The notes under the pieces are model-generated. The model was not told the DNA's origin, ran no database searches, and saw only the letters and a list, made by a program, of their open reading frames with translations. The position numbers were made by a program, and so were the translations under genes. Below, piece by piece: positions 22,804 through 32,504 of a stretch of 64,000 nt of DNA (within the stretch, counting starts at the first letter, position 1; every line of letters starts with the position of its first letter). This stretch comes from DASXRU01 sp033856235 (GTDB taxonomy: Bacteria > Acidobacteriota > Blastocatellia > Pyrinomonadales > Pyrinomonadaceae): the NCBI GenBank assembly GCA_033856235.1, contig JAWVFI010000114.1, positions 1 to 64,000 of the forward strand. The letters are read 5' to 3'.

Positions 22804-25266
22804 TTAGCGCGGTTGAACTTGCTCGGAATAAAGTGCCTGGTAAGCCCGATAGTTCGACATAACACGAAAGACGTAGTCCTTCGATTGCGCAAATCCAATC
22901 TCGAGAACGTAGCGGTCAGCTTCGTTTGACCTGGCGCGCGCTATCCAGCGGGCCATGTTATCGTCGCCGCCGTTGTACGACGCCGCTACCGCCTGCGGCA
23001 TCTCGGGAAACCTCTTGAAGAGATTGCTCAGATATTGCGCTCCAAAAAGAATGGAGACGCCCGGGTTGTACAGTTCCTCGTCGCGGAACCCACGCTTTCC
23101 CAGTTGAGTGGCAACCTCGGACGCGGTAGCCGAGATGAACTGCATCAGCCCGCGCGCGGCAGAAGCTGACTTGGCTTCGGGCAAAAACCCGGATTCCTGG
23201 CGCGCTATTGCCAACAGGAAACGCGGATCGACTCCGCGGCGTGGACCGTGAGCCACCAGGGCGGAAGCGTAAGGCGCTGGATACAAGAGTTGAGCTAGAT
23301 CGGGCGGCGCCAGAGCCAGCAAATAATCTCGCGGAACGTTCTTCCAAAGGGTCTGCCCGAAACGCATTGCCTGGTTGGCGTTCCCGCCGCGCATGAAACA
23401 AACCGCCAAAGTGTAATCAAGATCTGCAGTTTTAGTTTGCGCAGGCGCTGCTTTTGCAGCTACCGACATTTCGCGATACGCCGCCGCCAGTTCGGCCGCT
23501 CCTTCGTCATAGAGCCCGAGGAAAAGGAGTTCGTCGGCGAGGCTCTGATGGGACGGTTGAGTGTCTGTTTCGCCTTCAGCGGCTGGGGGTGCAGTGTTTG
23601 AAACGATTTCCTGTCTTCCTAACGGGACGAGGTGGAACACTGGAAACGGATTGTACGCGGGCAGGTTCTGGTAAGCGCGACGTGTAATTTCAAGCAGCTC
23701 GCGGGTAATCGCATCGTCCTCAGTGAGACGAATTGCGGACTGAGCTGTAACGCGGACCAGCTCGTGGTCGCTCCCATTCGATGCCTGGCGGATCGCTGCG
23801 CGCAGGACTTCCAGCTTCCCTTTAATTAGGCTCTGCTCGTTGGGCTGCTTAGCCAGTCGCCGCAAACGCAGAGTGGACTGGGCGCCGTAATATTCGTTTC
23901 GGCCGTCTGGTATCGCGAGGTAAGCGTCAACCGCTTCACTCATGCGTCCGAGTTGCTCCAGGGTGTAGGCATGCATGAAGGTCAGCTCGCCCTGGCTGGT
24001 GCTGCCGGCTGTCTGTGAACCACCGAGGTCGCTTTCGCCTCGCAGCGCCGCGACATCGTCCAGGGCGGCCGCCCAGTTGCCTTGGCTGAAGTGAATTCGG
24101 GCTTGTGAGAAGAGGGCCAACGTTGCGGGCGTCTGTCCGTTGAAACGCTGACGTGTCTGCCTCACCCAATCCAGCGCTTCGCTATCTCTACCGGCCTCGC
24201 GCAGAGCGTCAATCAAATTCAAGTAGGGCCGCTCGGGGTTCGGAGCACCGGGATACCGAGAAATCAAAAGTTGGTACGACGCGACGGCTGCGTCCGTCTG
24301 TTTCAAGCGATTCTGAGCGCCCGCAATTTGCGCTAGCGCGTCCCTCGCAATAGTTTCCACCGGAGACTTCTGGGCTCGCTGGAACCAGGTGATTGCTTCG
24401 TCGTACCTGGCTTCCTGAAACAGGCCTCGGCCTATTTGAAATTGCGCGTCGGAAACTGAGGCACTTTCAGGGTACTCAGTAAGCAAAGCTTGATAATGAC
24501 CGCGGGCCGCCGCAAAGTCGCGATTGAATTGATAAATGGCAGCGCGCCGGAGGTGTTCAGCCTCGGCTAACCGCGGCGCCCGGCCGTCCTTCTGTCCATC
24601 CAATTCGTCGAGAATCCGAACAGCAGCGAGGGAATTATCATCGGGACGCGCCGGATCGGACACCTGGGAAATCAGCGCATCAAAGGTCTCTCGTGCTGAC
24701 CGAGTGTCGCCGGCCCCAAGGTGGGCCTTCGCCAGCAGCAGCATCGCGGCACGTGAACTGGAACTAACCTTTGGAGCGCTGATGGGACTGAGCGCTGCAA
24801 TCGCGGCCGTATAGTCCCGGCTCTCAAAAAAGCTCTGCCCGAGGCGAAAGACTGCGGCGGCGCGCAGCGAACTGGCAGGCGAGCCGGTAATTAGACGACG
24901 CAGTTGTTCGCGTTCCAGGGTCAGGTTTCCCGTGGCGCGAGCGAACTCAGCGAGGTGCCACAGAGCATACTGGCTGAGCACAGAATGACGCGCGATTGTT
25001 GCCTGGTACGCTGCGCTCGCGGTGACTCGATCGCCGCGCCGTTCGGAGAGACGCGCCAGCAGGTAGTCATAATTGTTCGACGCGAATACCGACGGGTCGG
25101 TTCTTCGCAGCGTCTGCAGTTCGGTTAACGCGCCCGGCATATCGCTACGCAGCACGGCGGCATCGATCCGCTGTTTGGATTCGCGCACGTCCTGCGCGTA
25201 GATGGTAAAACAGCCAGCTAGCACGAGCGCGCCTAAGAAAATTACCCGTCCACCTTGTCCGTTCAT
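22804..25266 (-). CDS. Soluble lytic murein transglycosylase with TPR-like domain
   Basis: An 820-residue periplasmic enzyme that cleaves the glycan of peptidoglycan with anhydro-muramic product. The N-terminus has a signal peptide that includes LAGC (Cys19), so it may be a lipoprotein. Residues about 30-600 form alpha-helical tetratricopeptide-like repeats (for example SVSDAQFQIGRGLFQEARY), as in Slt70. The C-terminal SLT domain shows the catalytic Glu691 in ARQESGF, then ARGLMQFISATA, YNPGVSILFGAQYL and AASYNGG. Length is greater than Slt70 (about 645 residues) because of extra repeats. Confidence 0.93.
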   Translation of the reverse strand: MNGQGGRVIFLGALVLAGCFTIYAQDVRESKQRIDAAVLRSDMPGALTELQTLRRTDPSVFASNNYDYLLARLSERRGDRVTASAAYQATIARHSVLSQYALWHLAEFARATGNLTLEREQLRRLITGSPASSLRAAAVFRLGQSFFESRDYTAAIAALSPISAPKVSSSSRAAMLLLAKAHLGAGDTRSARETFDALISQVSDPARPDDNSLAAVRILDELDGQKDGRAPRLAEAEHLRRAAIYQFNRDFAAARGHYQALLTEYPESASVSDAQFQIGRGLFQEARYDEAITWFQRAQKSPVETIARDALAQIAGAQNRLKQTDAAVASYQLLISRYPGAPNPERPYLNLIDALREAGRDSEALDWVRQTRQRFNGQTPATLALFSQARIHFSQGNWAAALDDVAALRGESDLGGSQTAGSTSQGELTFMHAYTLEQLGRMSEAVDAYLAIPDGRNEYYGAQSTLRLRRLAKQPNEQSLIKGKLEVLRAAIRQASNGSDHELVRVTAQSAIRLTEDDAITRELLEITRRAYQNLPAYNPFPVFHLVPLGRQEIVSNTAPPAAEGETDTQPSHQSLADELLFLGLYDEGAAELAAAYREMSVAAKAAPAQTKTADLDYTLAVCFMRGGNANQAMRFGQTLWKNVPRDYLLALAPPDLAQLLYPAPYASALVAHGPRRGVDPRFLLAIARQESGFLPEAKSASAARGLMQFISATASEVATQLGKRGFRDEELYNPGVSILFGAQYLSNLFKRFPEMPQAVAASYNGGDDNMARWIARARSNEADRYVLEIGFAQSKDYVFRVMSNYRAYQALYSEQVQPR

Positions 25267-25354
25267 GAAGCGAAATTACCATGGTCAGTGCTTTCCGCGA
25301 TAGCAGAGGACGAGTTGTCTGATCAGTTTCCACGAGACAACGCTGGCAACTTTT

Positions 25355-25371
25355 GCGGGCGGGACGCCCGC
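25355..25371. repeat. Single REP-like hairpin
   Basis: GCGGGCG (25355-25361), GGA, CGCCCGC (25365-25371) is a perfect 7-bp stem with a 3-nt loop, in the gap between the transglycosylase and folD. No partner palindrome is seen. The rest of 25267-25537 shows no gene. Confidence 0.55.
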
Positions 25372-25537
25372 GGTCCCAGTGAAGAGCTTGAGTGGGCCAA
25401 CCAAACTGAGCTAAGACCTAACCCGGCATATAGAAAGCGCTATCGGTTTCGCATCGCTCGGTGTACCCTATCGTCGTTGCAGCGGCTAGACTTTTCAAAT
25501 CTGGACTATTTCAAAATACGTACTCGACAGATTCTCT

Positions 25538-26488
25538 ATGAGCACAGCACCGCCCCAAACGACGAAAGCCAAACTGCTGGACGGGCGAGCAGTCGCCGAA
25601 GAAATCAAGAGTGAAGTGAAGCAGGATGCGGCGCGCCTCTGGCAGGATCATCAGGTGCAGCCTTGCCTGGTGGCGGTGCGCGTCGGTGACGATCCCGCCT
25701 CTGAAGTTTATGTGCGCAACAAAGTGCGGGCCTTTGAAGAGCTGGGGATGCGCTCTGAACACCAGGCGCTGGACGCCGCCACGACTACGGCTCGACTGGT
25801 GCGTTTGCTCGAGACGCTCAATGCGCGGGATGACGTTGATGGCATCCTGGTGCAATTGCCGTTGCCGAAGGCAATCGATGAAGCAACGATAATCGAAGCC
25901 GTGGACGCGACCAAAGACGTCGATGGATTCCATCCGGCGAATGTGGGACTGCTGGCGATGGGACGTCCCCGGTTTGTTCCCTGCACACCTGCCGGAGTGA
26001 TTGCTTTGTTGCAACGCAGCGGCATCCCCATTGAAGGCAGGAATGCATGTGTCGTCGGGCGCAGCCAGATTGTAGGAAGGCCGGTGGCGCAGCTTCTGTT
26101 GCAGCGCGACGCGACCGTAACCGTTTGCCATTCGCGAACTCGGGATCTGGCGACGGTAACGCGGCAGGCTGATATCTTGATCGCCGCCATCGGCAGGCCG
26201 GGCTTTATCAAAGGTGAACACATCAAACCGGGGGCAACCGTGGTAGACGTGGGCATCAATCGCATCAGCGACTCCGATGCCGCTCGCAATCTGTTTGGAG
26301 CCGAAGCCGAAGACCGGATTGCGGCGATTGAAAAGCGCGGTTACACCCTGGTTGGCGATGTGCATCCCGCAGAAGCTGACCAGATTGCGGGGTGGAGAAC
26401 TCCAGTTCCGGGGGGAGTCGGACCGCTAACCGTCGCGATGCTGTTGCGAAATACTGTGCAAGCAGCCCGCTGGCGCCGCGGCTTGTAG
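25538..26488 (+). CDS. folD: Bifunctional methylene-THF dehydrogenase/cyclohydrolase
   Basis: A 316-residue folate enzyme that converts 5,10-methylene-THF to 10-formyl-THF. The catalytic lysine is Lys62 in EVYVRNK, and family motifs VQLPLPK, CTPAGVI, VVGRSQIVGRPVAQLL, TVCHSRT and PGGVGPLTVAMLL are present. The stop TAG (26486-26488) is part of the GTAGG edge of a palindromic repeat. coaE follows in the same direction. Confidence 0.97.
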   Translation: MSTAPPQTTKAKLLDGRAVAEEIKSEVKQDAARLWQDHQVQPCLVAVRVGDDPASEVYVRNKVRAFEELGMRSEHQALDAATTTARLVRLLETLNARDDVDGILVQLPLPKAIDEATIIEAVDATKDVDGFHPANVGLLAMGRPRFVPCTPAGVIALLQRSGIPIEGRNACVVGRSQIVGRPVAQLLLQRDATVTVCHSRTRDLATVTRQADILIAAIGRPGFIKGEHIKPGATVVDVGINRISDSDAARNLFGAEAEDRIAAIEKRGYTLVGDVHPAEADQIAGWRTPVPGGVGPLTVAMLLRNTVQAARWRRGL

Positions 26489-26512
26489 GGCAGGCAGGAA
26501 TTCCTGTCCTAC
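26485..26512. repeat. GGCAGG-family palindrome between folD and coaE
   Basis: A 28-nt near-palindrome runs from GTAGGGCAGG to CCTGTCCTAC around GCAGGAATT. Its edge supplies the folD stop codon and its other end lies 7 nt before the coaE start codon, so the whole gap is this element. Relatives lie at 4442-4464 and 29195-29284. Confidence 0.75.
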
Positions 26513-26519
26513 TATTACG

Positions 26520-27143
26520 ATGTTGAAGATTGGATTGACCGGCTCGATTGCCGTGGGGAAGTCTTTCGTGCTCGGCGTGCTCGCGGAGTTGGGTTGCCGC
26601 GTGCTCGATGCGGATAAGACGGCGCGCGAAGCAGTTGCCCCAGGAACACCGGGACTGGACGCAGTCGTACGGGAATTCGGAACCGAGATCCTGCAAGCAG
26701 ACGGCAACCTCGATCGCCCAAAGTTAGGTGCAAAAGTTTTCGCCGACGAAAGCCTGCGGCTGCGCCTGAACTCGATCCTGCATCCCTTCATCTTTGCGAA
26801 ACAGGACGAGCAGCTGCGTCGTTGGGAGCAGGAGGATCCGAAAGGCATCGCAGTAGTAGATGCGGCCCTGATGATTGAATCGGGAGGCTACCGGCGCTTC
26901 GACAAACTGATCGTGGTCCATTGCCGCCCTGAAATTCAGCTCCAGCGTTTGCTGGCGCGTGATGGGCTGACTCCGGAAGCAGCCCATCAACGCATTGCGG
27001 CGCAAATGTCCCAGGAGGACAAGAAGCGCCATGCGGATTACTTGATCGATACTTCTGAAGGTTTTGATTCGGCCCGCGGGCAGACTGAGGCCGTCTTTCG
27101 CGAGCTTCAGGGCTTAGCGGGAATCCAGGTCGGAACGTTTTAA
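26520..27143 (+). CDS. coaE: Dephospho-CoA kinase
   Basis: A 207-residue kinase for the last step of coenzyme A synthesis. The P-loop is GLTGSIAVGKS (residues 5-15); most homologues have a Gly at the SI position, so this is a mild variant. The lid region is QRLLARDGL, and the C-terminal DT, ARGQTEAVF-like segment, fits. ATG at 26520 has no visible Shine-Dalgarno sequence; it is 7 nt beyond a palindrome. Confidence 0.93.
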   Translation: MLKIGLTGSIAVGKSFVLGVLAELGCRVLDADKTAREAVAPGTPGLDAVVREFGTEILQADGNLDRPKLGAKVFADESLRLRLNSILHPFIFAKQDEQLRRWEQEDPKGIAVVDAALMIESGGYRRFDKLIVVHCRPEIQLQRLLARDGLTPEAAHQRIAAQMSQEDKKRHADYLIDTSEGFDSARGQTEAVFRELQGLAGIQVGTF

Positions 27144-27168
27144 GTGCGCGGGAAGCGCATGGCTGGTC

Positions 27169-27174
27169 TATAAT
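27169..27174 (+). promoter_or_regulatory. Candidate -10 box of the peptide ABC operon
   Basis: A perfect TATAAT stands 32 nt before the oppA start. No convincing -35 box is present at 16-18 nt upstream, so this may need an activator or may be chance. Confidence 0.35.
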
Positions 27175-27205
27175 CCGCGCCAGATCACGAGAAGGGAGCA
27201 GATTC

Positions 27206-29191
27206 ATGAAGATTAGGCTCGATAACAAACTTCAGCTTACGGCCTTACTTCTTGTGACTGCGCTCGCTTTGGCAGGATGCGCTGCCTCAGCCCGTAACGA
27301 GGTGTTCTTCGGCAAGACTGCGCCGCCGGAACGCAACATTCTGCGCTACGTTACCGGCGATGAGCCGGAATCGCTTGATCCTCCCGTCAGCACGGGACAG
27401 CCAGAAGCCCGGATTTATATGGCCATGTTCGAAGGATTGGTCGAATACGATCCGAAGACGATGGAGCCCATTCCGGCGATCGCGGAGCGTTGGGAAGCGA
27501 ACAACGATTATTCAGAGTTGGTTTTTCACTTGCGCCGGAATGCTCGATGGTCCAACGGCGATCCCGTAACCACCAAAGACTTCCTCTATAGCATACGGCG
27601 CGGCCTGTCGCCTGAGTTTGCCTCGCGCAATGCCTATCTCGCTTACTACATCAAGTATGCCCAGGCTTATGGCACGGCAGAAGTGTTCGTTCGCGATCCC
27701 AAAACGAACAGTTTCCTGGTTGCCGCTGATTTTGAGGAACCGCTGCCGGATGGCACGACACCACCTACGTCTCTGACGCAGAAGCCGATTTCAGTGGACA
27801 GTGAATACCGGGCGACAACTGAGGAGCCCAAGCCGGATCCTGACACTCCCTTTCACCAGTTTATTCATGCGCCGCAAAGGTTGACGCTACCTGGCGATGA
27901 AAAGCAGCGGACCAAACTCTTGCAAGCCAATGCCAAACTAAAAGCTGCGGTAGCTGACAAAGAGTTCGTGAAGGTGACGGCCGAAGATGTTGGTCTCGAG
28001 GCCATCGATGATTACACCGTAAGAATCACCCTGGCCCAGTCAGCGCCTTATTTCACCGGACTATTGGCGCATCAATTCTTTCGCTTTGTGCCCCGCCAGG
28101 CCATTGAGAAATTTGGTAACAATTGGACGCAACCGGAACACATCATTACCTGCGGGCCTTTCCGGCTGAAGAGCTGGCGGCCCTATGACTCGATCGTCGT
28201 GGAGCGCGATCCCATGTATTGGGACGCGGCTAACGTGAAACTCGATGAAATCCACTTCTATCCCATGACCGAGAACCCCTCGATCATGAACCTGTACAAA
28301 GTAGGCGAGGTTGACGCGGTCCTCAATCATACCGTTCCCGTCGCCTGGCTCGACGTCGTCAGAGGGAAAAAAGATTACATGGATGCGGTGGAGGCAGGGA
28401 TCGACTATATCCAGATAAATGTAACCAAGCCGCCGATGACTGATGTGCGCGTGCGCAAGGCTTTCAACCAGGCGATCGACAAGGCGGCCTGGGCCTCGTG
28501 GCGCAGAATAGTTAAGCCGCTGACGGCATTCACGCCCACGGGAATCTTCAAGGGTTATCCGCAACCGCAGGGCGATCAGTTTGACCCGGCCCGAGCTCGC
28601 CAGTTACTGGCTGAGGCCGGGTACGCGGTGACTGAGAAAAAGGGCGGCGGGTTTGAGTGTCCGAGTTTTCCCATCAGTCAGGTGGAATTGATGTATAACA
28701 CGCAGGGCGCAAACAAGGACCTGGCTGAATTCATGCAGGCGCAGTGGAAACAAAACCTGGGCGTGACTGTGCCGCTGCGGAACATGGAGACCAAGACCTT
28801 TCTGGCCGCGCGATCCAAACTTGAATACAAAGGCTTCGCGCGCGCTGGCTGGTCGGCTGACTACATGGATCCTTTTACTTTTCTGAGCTTGTTCTATACC
28901 GGCGGTGAGAGTGGCACGGGATGGAGTGACCCTAAATTTGTGGCCATGGTTGATGAGGCAAATCGCACGCTGGATCCGCATAAGCGATTCGAATTACTGG
29001 CGCTGGCGGAGAAGTTCATGCTCGACGCGCAGCCCGTGATTCCGCTCGATACCGCGGCCGTCAACTGGGTCAAAAAGCCTTACGTCAAAGGCATGTATCC
29101 CAACCCGGGATCGTTATTCGCATGGAAGTATGTGTACATCGAGCGTGATCCTGCAAAGTGGGATTACGCAACCCCGAGTCTCGCTGAATAG
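27206..29191 (+). CDS. oppA: Oligopeptide ABC transporter substrate-binding lipoprotein
   Basis: A 661-residue SBP_bac_5 protein anchored by Cys25 in the lipobox LAGC after a clear signal peptide. Family blocks include EPESLDPPVSTG near the N-terminus, FEGLVEYDP, and the AERWEANNDYSELVFHLR strand. It is about 100 residues longer than typical OppA; the extra is mainly around residues 165-250. AAGGGAG precedes ATG 27206 with 8-nt spacing. It is the first gene of oppA-oppB-oppC-oppD-oppF. A peptide substrate is inferred, and fits the peptidase and peptide carrier at the window start. Confidence 0.92.
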   Translation: MKIRLDNKLQLTALLLVTALALAGCAASARNEVFFGKTAPPERNILRYVTGDEPESLDPPVSTGQPEARIYMAMFEGLVEYDPKTMEPIPAIAERWEANNDYSELVFHLRRNARWSNGDPVTTKDFLYSIRRGLSPEFASRNAYLAYYIKYAQAYGTAEVFVRDPKTNSFLVAADFEEPLPDGTTPPTSLTQKPISVDSEYRATTEEPKPDPDTPFHQFIHAPQRLTLPGDEKQRTKLLQANAKLKAAVADKEFVKVTAEDVGLEAIDDYTVRITLAQSAPYFTGLLAHQFFRFVPRQAIEKFGNNWTQPEHIITCGPFRLKSWRPYDSIVVERDPMYWDAANVKLDEIHFYPMTENPSIMNLYKVGEVDAVLNHTVPVAWLDVVRGKKDYMDAVEAGIDYIQINVTKPPMTDVRVRKAFNQAIDKAAWASWRRIVKPLTAFTPTGIFKGYPQPQGDQFDPARARQLLAEAGYAVTEKKGGGFECPSFPISQVELMYNTQGANKDLAEFMQAQWKQNLGVTVPLRNMETKTFLAARSKLEYKGFARAGWSADYMDPFTFLSLFYTGGESGTGWSDPKFVAMVDEANRTLDPHKRFELLALAEKFMLDAQPVIPLDTAAVNWVKKPYVKGMYPNPGSLFAWKYVYIERDPAKWDYATPSLAE

Positions 29192-29194
29192 GTA

Positions 29195-29284
29195 GGACAG
29201 GCATTCCTGCCTGTCCCATGTTCGCTCAGAAGCCCGAAAGCAAAGGCTGGTCGGTTCAAAAAGGACAGGCAGGAATGCCTGTCT
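29195..29284. repeat. GGCAGG-family paired palindrome (REPIN-like)
   Basis: The 22-nt unit 29195-29216 and the unit 29263-29284 are reverse complements at 21 of 22 positions, separated by 46 nt. Each is also an imperfect hairpin. The element fills the gap between oppA and oppB, ending 11 nt before the oppB start. Confidence 0.85.
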
Positions 29285-29295
29285 TACTAAACACG

Positions 29296-30216
29296 ATGCT
29301 TCGCTTCATCATCCGCCGTCTCATCATAACCATCCCGACGATTCTGGTTGTCATCACCCTCACGTGGGGCTTGGTGCGCCTGGCGCCGGGAAACTTCTAT
29401 TCGGGTGAGAAGCGGCTCCCGCCGGCAATCGAGAAAAATATTCGCGCCAAGTACGGTCTGGATAAGCCCTGGTACGAGCAGTATGGATTGGCGATGCGCC
29501 AGATTGTTACTTTGGACTTCGGCACTTCCTTGAAGTACGAAGGTCAATCCGTCAGAGCAATCATCGCAAGATCCCTGCCCGTCTCCGCCAGCATCGGAAT
29601 CCTTGCCTACCTGCTGGCGTTGATTGTTGGCGTCACCGCGGGATCAATCGCCGCGCTGAAGCAAAACTCACTGACCGACTATGGGTCTATGGCCGTTGCC
29701 ATGCTGGGCATTTCGGTCCCGAACTTTGTGCTCGGCCCAGTTTTGGTATTGCTGTTTTCATTGACGCTCTACTGGTTACCTCCCTCGCGCTGGGGTGGTT
29801 TTCCCAGCCGCAATCTAATCCTGCCAGTGCTTACTCTGTCGGCGCTCTACATGGCTTACATCGCGCGCCTGACACGAGCCGGCATGCTGGAGGTGTTGCG
29901 CTCAGATTACATCCGCACCGCGCGCGCAAAGGGGTTAACTGAGCGGGCGGTGGTGATGAGGCATGCGTTGCGCGGCGGCTTAATGCCGGTGGTCTCATTT
30001 ACCGGGCCGGCCTTGGCGTTTCTGTTGACGGGAACGGTGGTGGTGGAACGAATCTTCGCGCTGCCTGGACTGGGAAACTATTTTATTCAGGCCTCATTGA
30101 ATCGAGACGAGCCGCTGATAATCGGCATAGTTGCTTTCATCGCCATCACTTTGCTGTTGATGAATTTGGTGGTTGATGTTGTTTACGCTTACTTGGATCC
30201 CCGGGTCAGGTATTGA
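29296..30216 (+). CDS. oppB: Oligopeptide ABC transporter permease, OppB type
   Basis: A 306-residue inner-membrane permease with six hydrophobic segments. It starts MLRFIIRRLIITIPTI, the usual OppB/DppB N-terminus, and carries the coupling loop to the ATPase as ARAKGLTERAVVMRHALRG. ATG at 29296 is chosen because the open frame from 29218 runs through the repeat. No Shine-Dalgarno sequence is evident. Its stop overlaps the TTG possible start of oppC. Confidence 0.94.
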   Translation: MLRFIIRRLIITIPTILVVITLTWGLVRLAPGNFYSGEKRLPPAIEKNIRAKYGLDKPWYEQYGLAMRQIVTLDFGTSLKYEGQSVRAIIARSLPVSASIGILAYLLALIVGVTAGSIAALKQNSLTDYGSMAVAMLGISVPNFVLGPVLVLLFSLTLYWLPPSRWGGFPSRNLILPVLTLSALYMAYIARLTRAGMLEVLRSDYIRTARAKGLTERAVVMRHALRGGLMPVVSFTGPALAFLLTGTVVVERIFALPGLGNYFIQASLNRDEPLIIGIVAFIAITLLLMNLVVDVVYAYLDPRVRY

Positions 30217-30224
30217 TTGACTGC

Positions 30225-31316
30225 ATGAACGAAGACAAGCCAATAGACAGCAGTGAACCTTCCGCCGACGAACCGGCGCTGACGCCTTTGGGAACGGTAT
30301 CCGAACCGCCCATTCGTCATCGCCACGGCGACATGATCCATACCTCGCCTGAACTCGCCGTGGGTGAGGGCGATGTGCGATCCGCTGAGCGCGGAGAGTT
30401 CGTGACCGGGACTTCTCTGTGGAAAGATGCCCGCCGCCGCCTTTTCAGAAACAAGCTTGCGGTATTTGGCATTGTGGTGGTGGTGGTCATTACGCTGGCA
30501 TCGCTGACTGGCCCTTATCTCATCAAGAAAATCGCCGGCTTCACCCCTGACTATATTCCCACCAACGATGTTCGGCTGATCAAATCCTTTCCCCCATTCA
30601 CCGCGCCCGATGGCTCTTTTTCCTGGACCCATCCGATGGGCACTGACAACGCGGGACGCGACCAGTTTGCCCGAGTACTGCAGGGCGGACAGATTTCTTT
30701 GCTGGTAGGAATTATTTCAACCCTGGTCTCGCTGCTCATCGGCGTGGGCTACGGCGCAATTTCCGGATACCTCGGAGGGCGGGTCGATAATCTCATGATG
30801 CGGCTGGTGGATGTACTCTATTCGCTCCCGTACATCATCCTGGTCATTGTCTTGCTGGCGATGTTTCGCAGCAGCACGCCGATTGGCCAACTCGTGTTGC
30901 TCTTCATAGCCCTGGGATCGGTTTCCTGGTTAACGATGGCGCGCATCGTGCGCGGCCAGGTGCTGTCGCTCAAGAACCAGGAGTTTGTCCTCGCGGCTCG
31001 GGCCACAGGCGTGTCGACGCCCCGGATCATCTTCCGGCATCTGGTGCCGAATGCGTTGGGACCGGTCATAATTTATGCCACGTTAACGATCCCGTCGGTG
31101 ATGTTAAGTGAGGCCTTCCTTTCCTTTTTGGGATTGGGAGTGCAACCGCCGTATGCGTCGTGGGGCAGTCTGGCCGCGGACGGAATTCAGAACATTGCGA
31201 TCTTTCCATGGCAACTGATTTTCCCCGGCGTGACGATGGCCTTGATGCTTTTCTCGCTGAACTTTCTCGGGGACGGATTACGGGATGCGCTGGATCCGCA
31301 GATGCGGAAGGAGTGA
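30225..31316 (+). CDS. oppC: Oligopeptide ABC transporter permease, OppC type
   Basis: A 363-residue permease forming the channel with OppB. About 70 polar residues precede the first membrane segment, and the ATPase-coupling loop reads RATGVSTPRIIFRHLVPN. ATG 30225 is chosen; TTG at 30213 overlaps the oppB stop and would add four residues. The C-terminus NFLGDGLRDALDPQ is typical. Confidence 0.93.
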   Translation: MNEDKPIDSSEPSADEPALTPLGTVSEPPIRHRHGDMIHTSPELAVGEGDVRSAERGEFVTGTSLWKDARRRLFRNKLAVFGIVVVVVITLASLTGPYLIKKIAGFTPDYIPTNDVRLIKSFPPFTAPDGSFSWTHPMGTDNAGRDQFARVLQGGQISLLVGIISTLVSLLIGVGYGAISGYLGGRVDNLMMRLVDVLYSLPYIILVIVLLAMFRSSTPIGQLVLLFIALGSVSWLTMARIVRGQVLSLKNQEFVLAARATGVSTPRIIFRHLVPNALGPVIIYATLTIPSVMLSEAFLSFLGLGVQPPYASWGSLAADGIQNIAIFPWQLIFPGVTMALMLFSLNFLGDGLRDALDPQMRKE

Positions 31317-31326
31317 CTCTTAAATA

Positions 31327-31350
31327 TGAGATCTCAGATCTGAGATCTCA
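31327..31350. repeat. Perfect 24-nt palindrome after oppC
   Basis: The sequence at 31327-31350, TGAGATCTCAGATC and its complement, is identical to its own reverse complement over 24 nt with no loop. It lies 10 nt after the oppC stop and has the AT-rich GATCT flavour of 13130-13268. It could bind a dimeric regulator or be an arm remnant. The gap to oppD at 31467 shows no gene. Confidence 0.6.
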
Positions 31351-31466
31351 AACCGGAGAATCCCGGATTTACGATAGGTCGTAACTGCATCGGAGGACTG
31401 AGCCATTTGCTTAGCGGGTGAATCGCAAAAGCCCAGGGAGCGAAAGCCAGAACCTAAAGAACGAGC

Positions 31467-32500
<1,034 letters not shown>

Positions 32501-32504
<4 letters not shown>

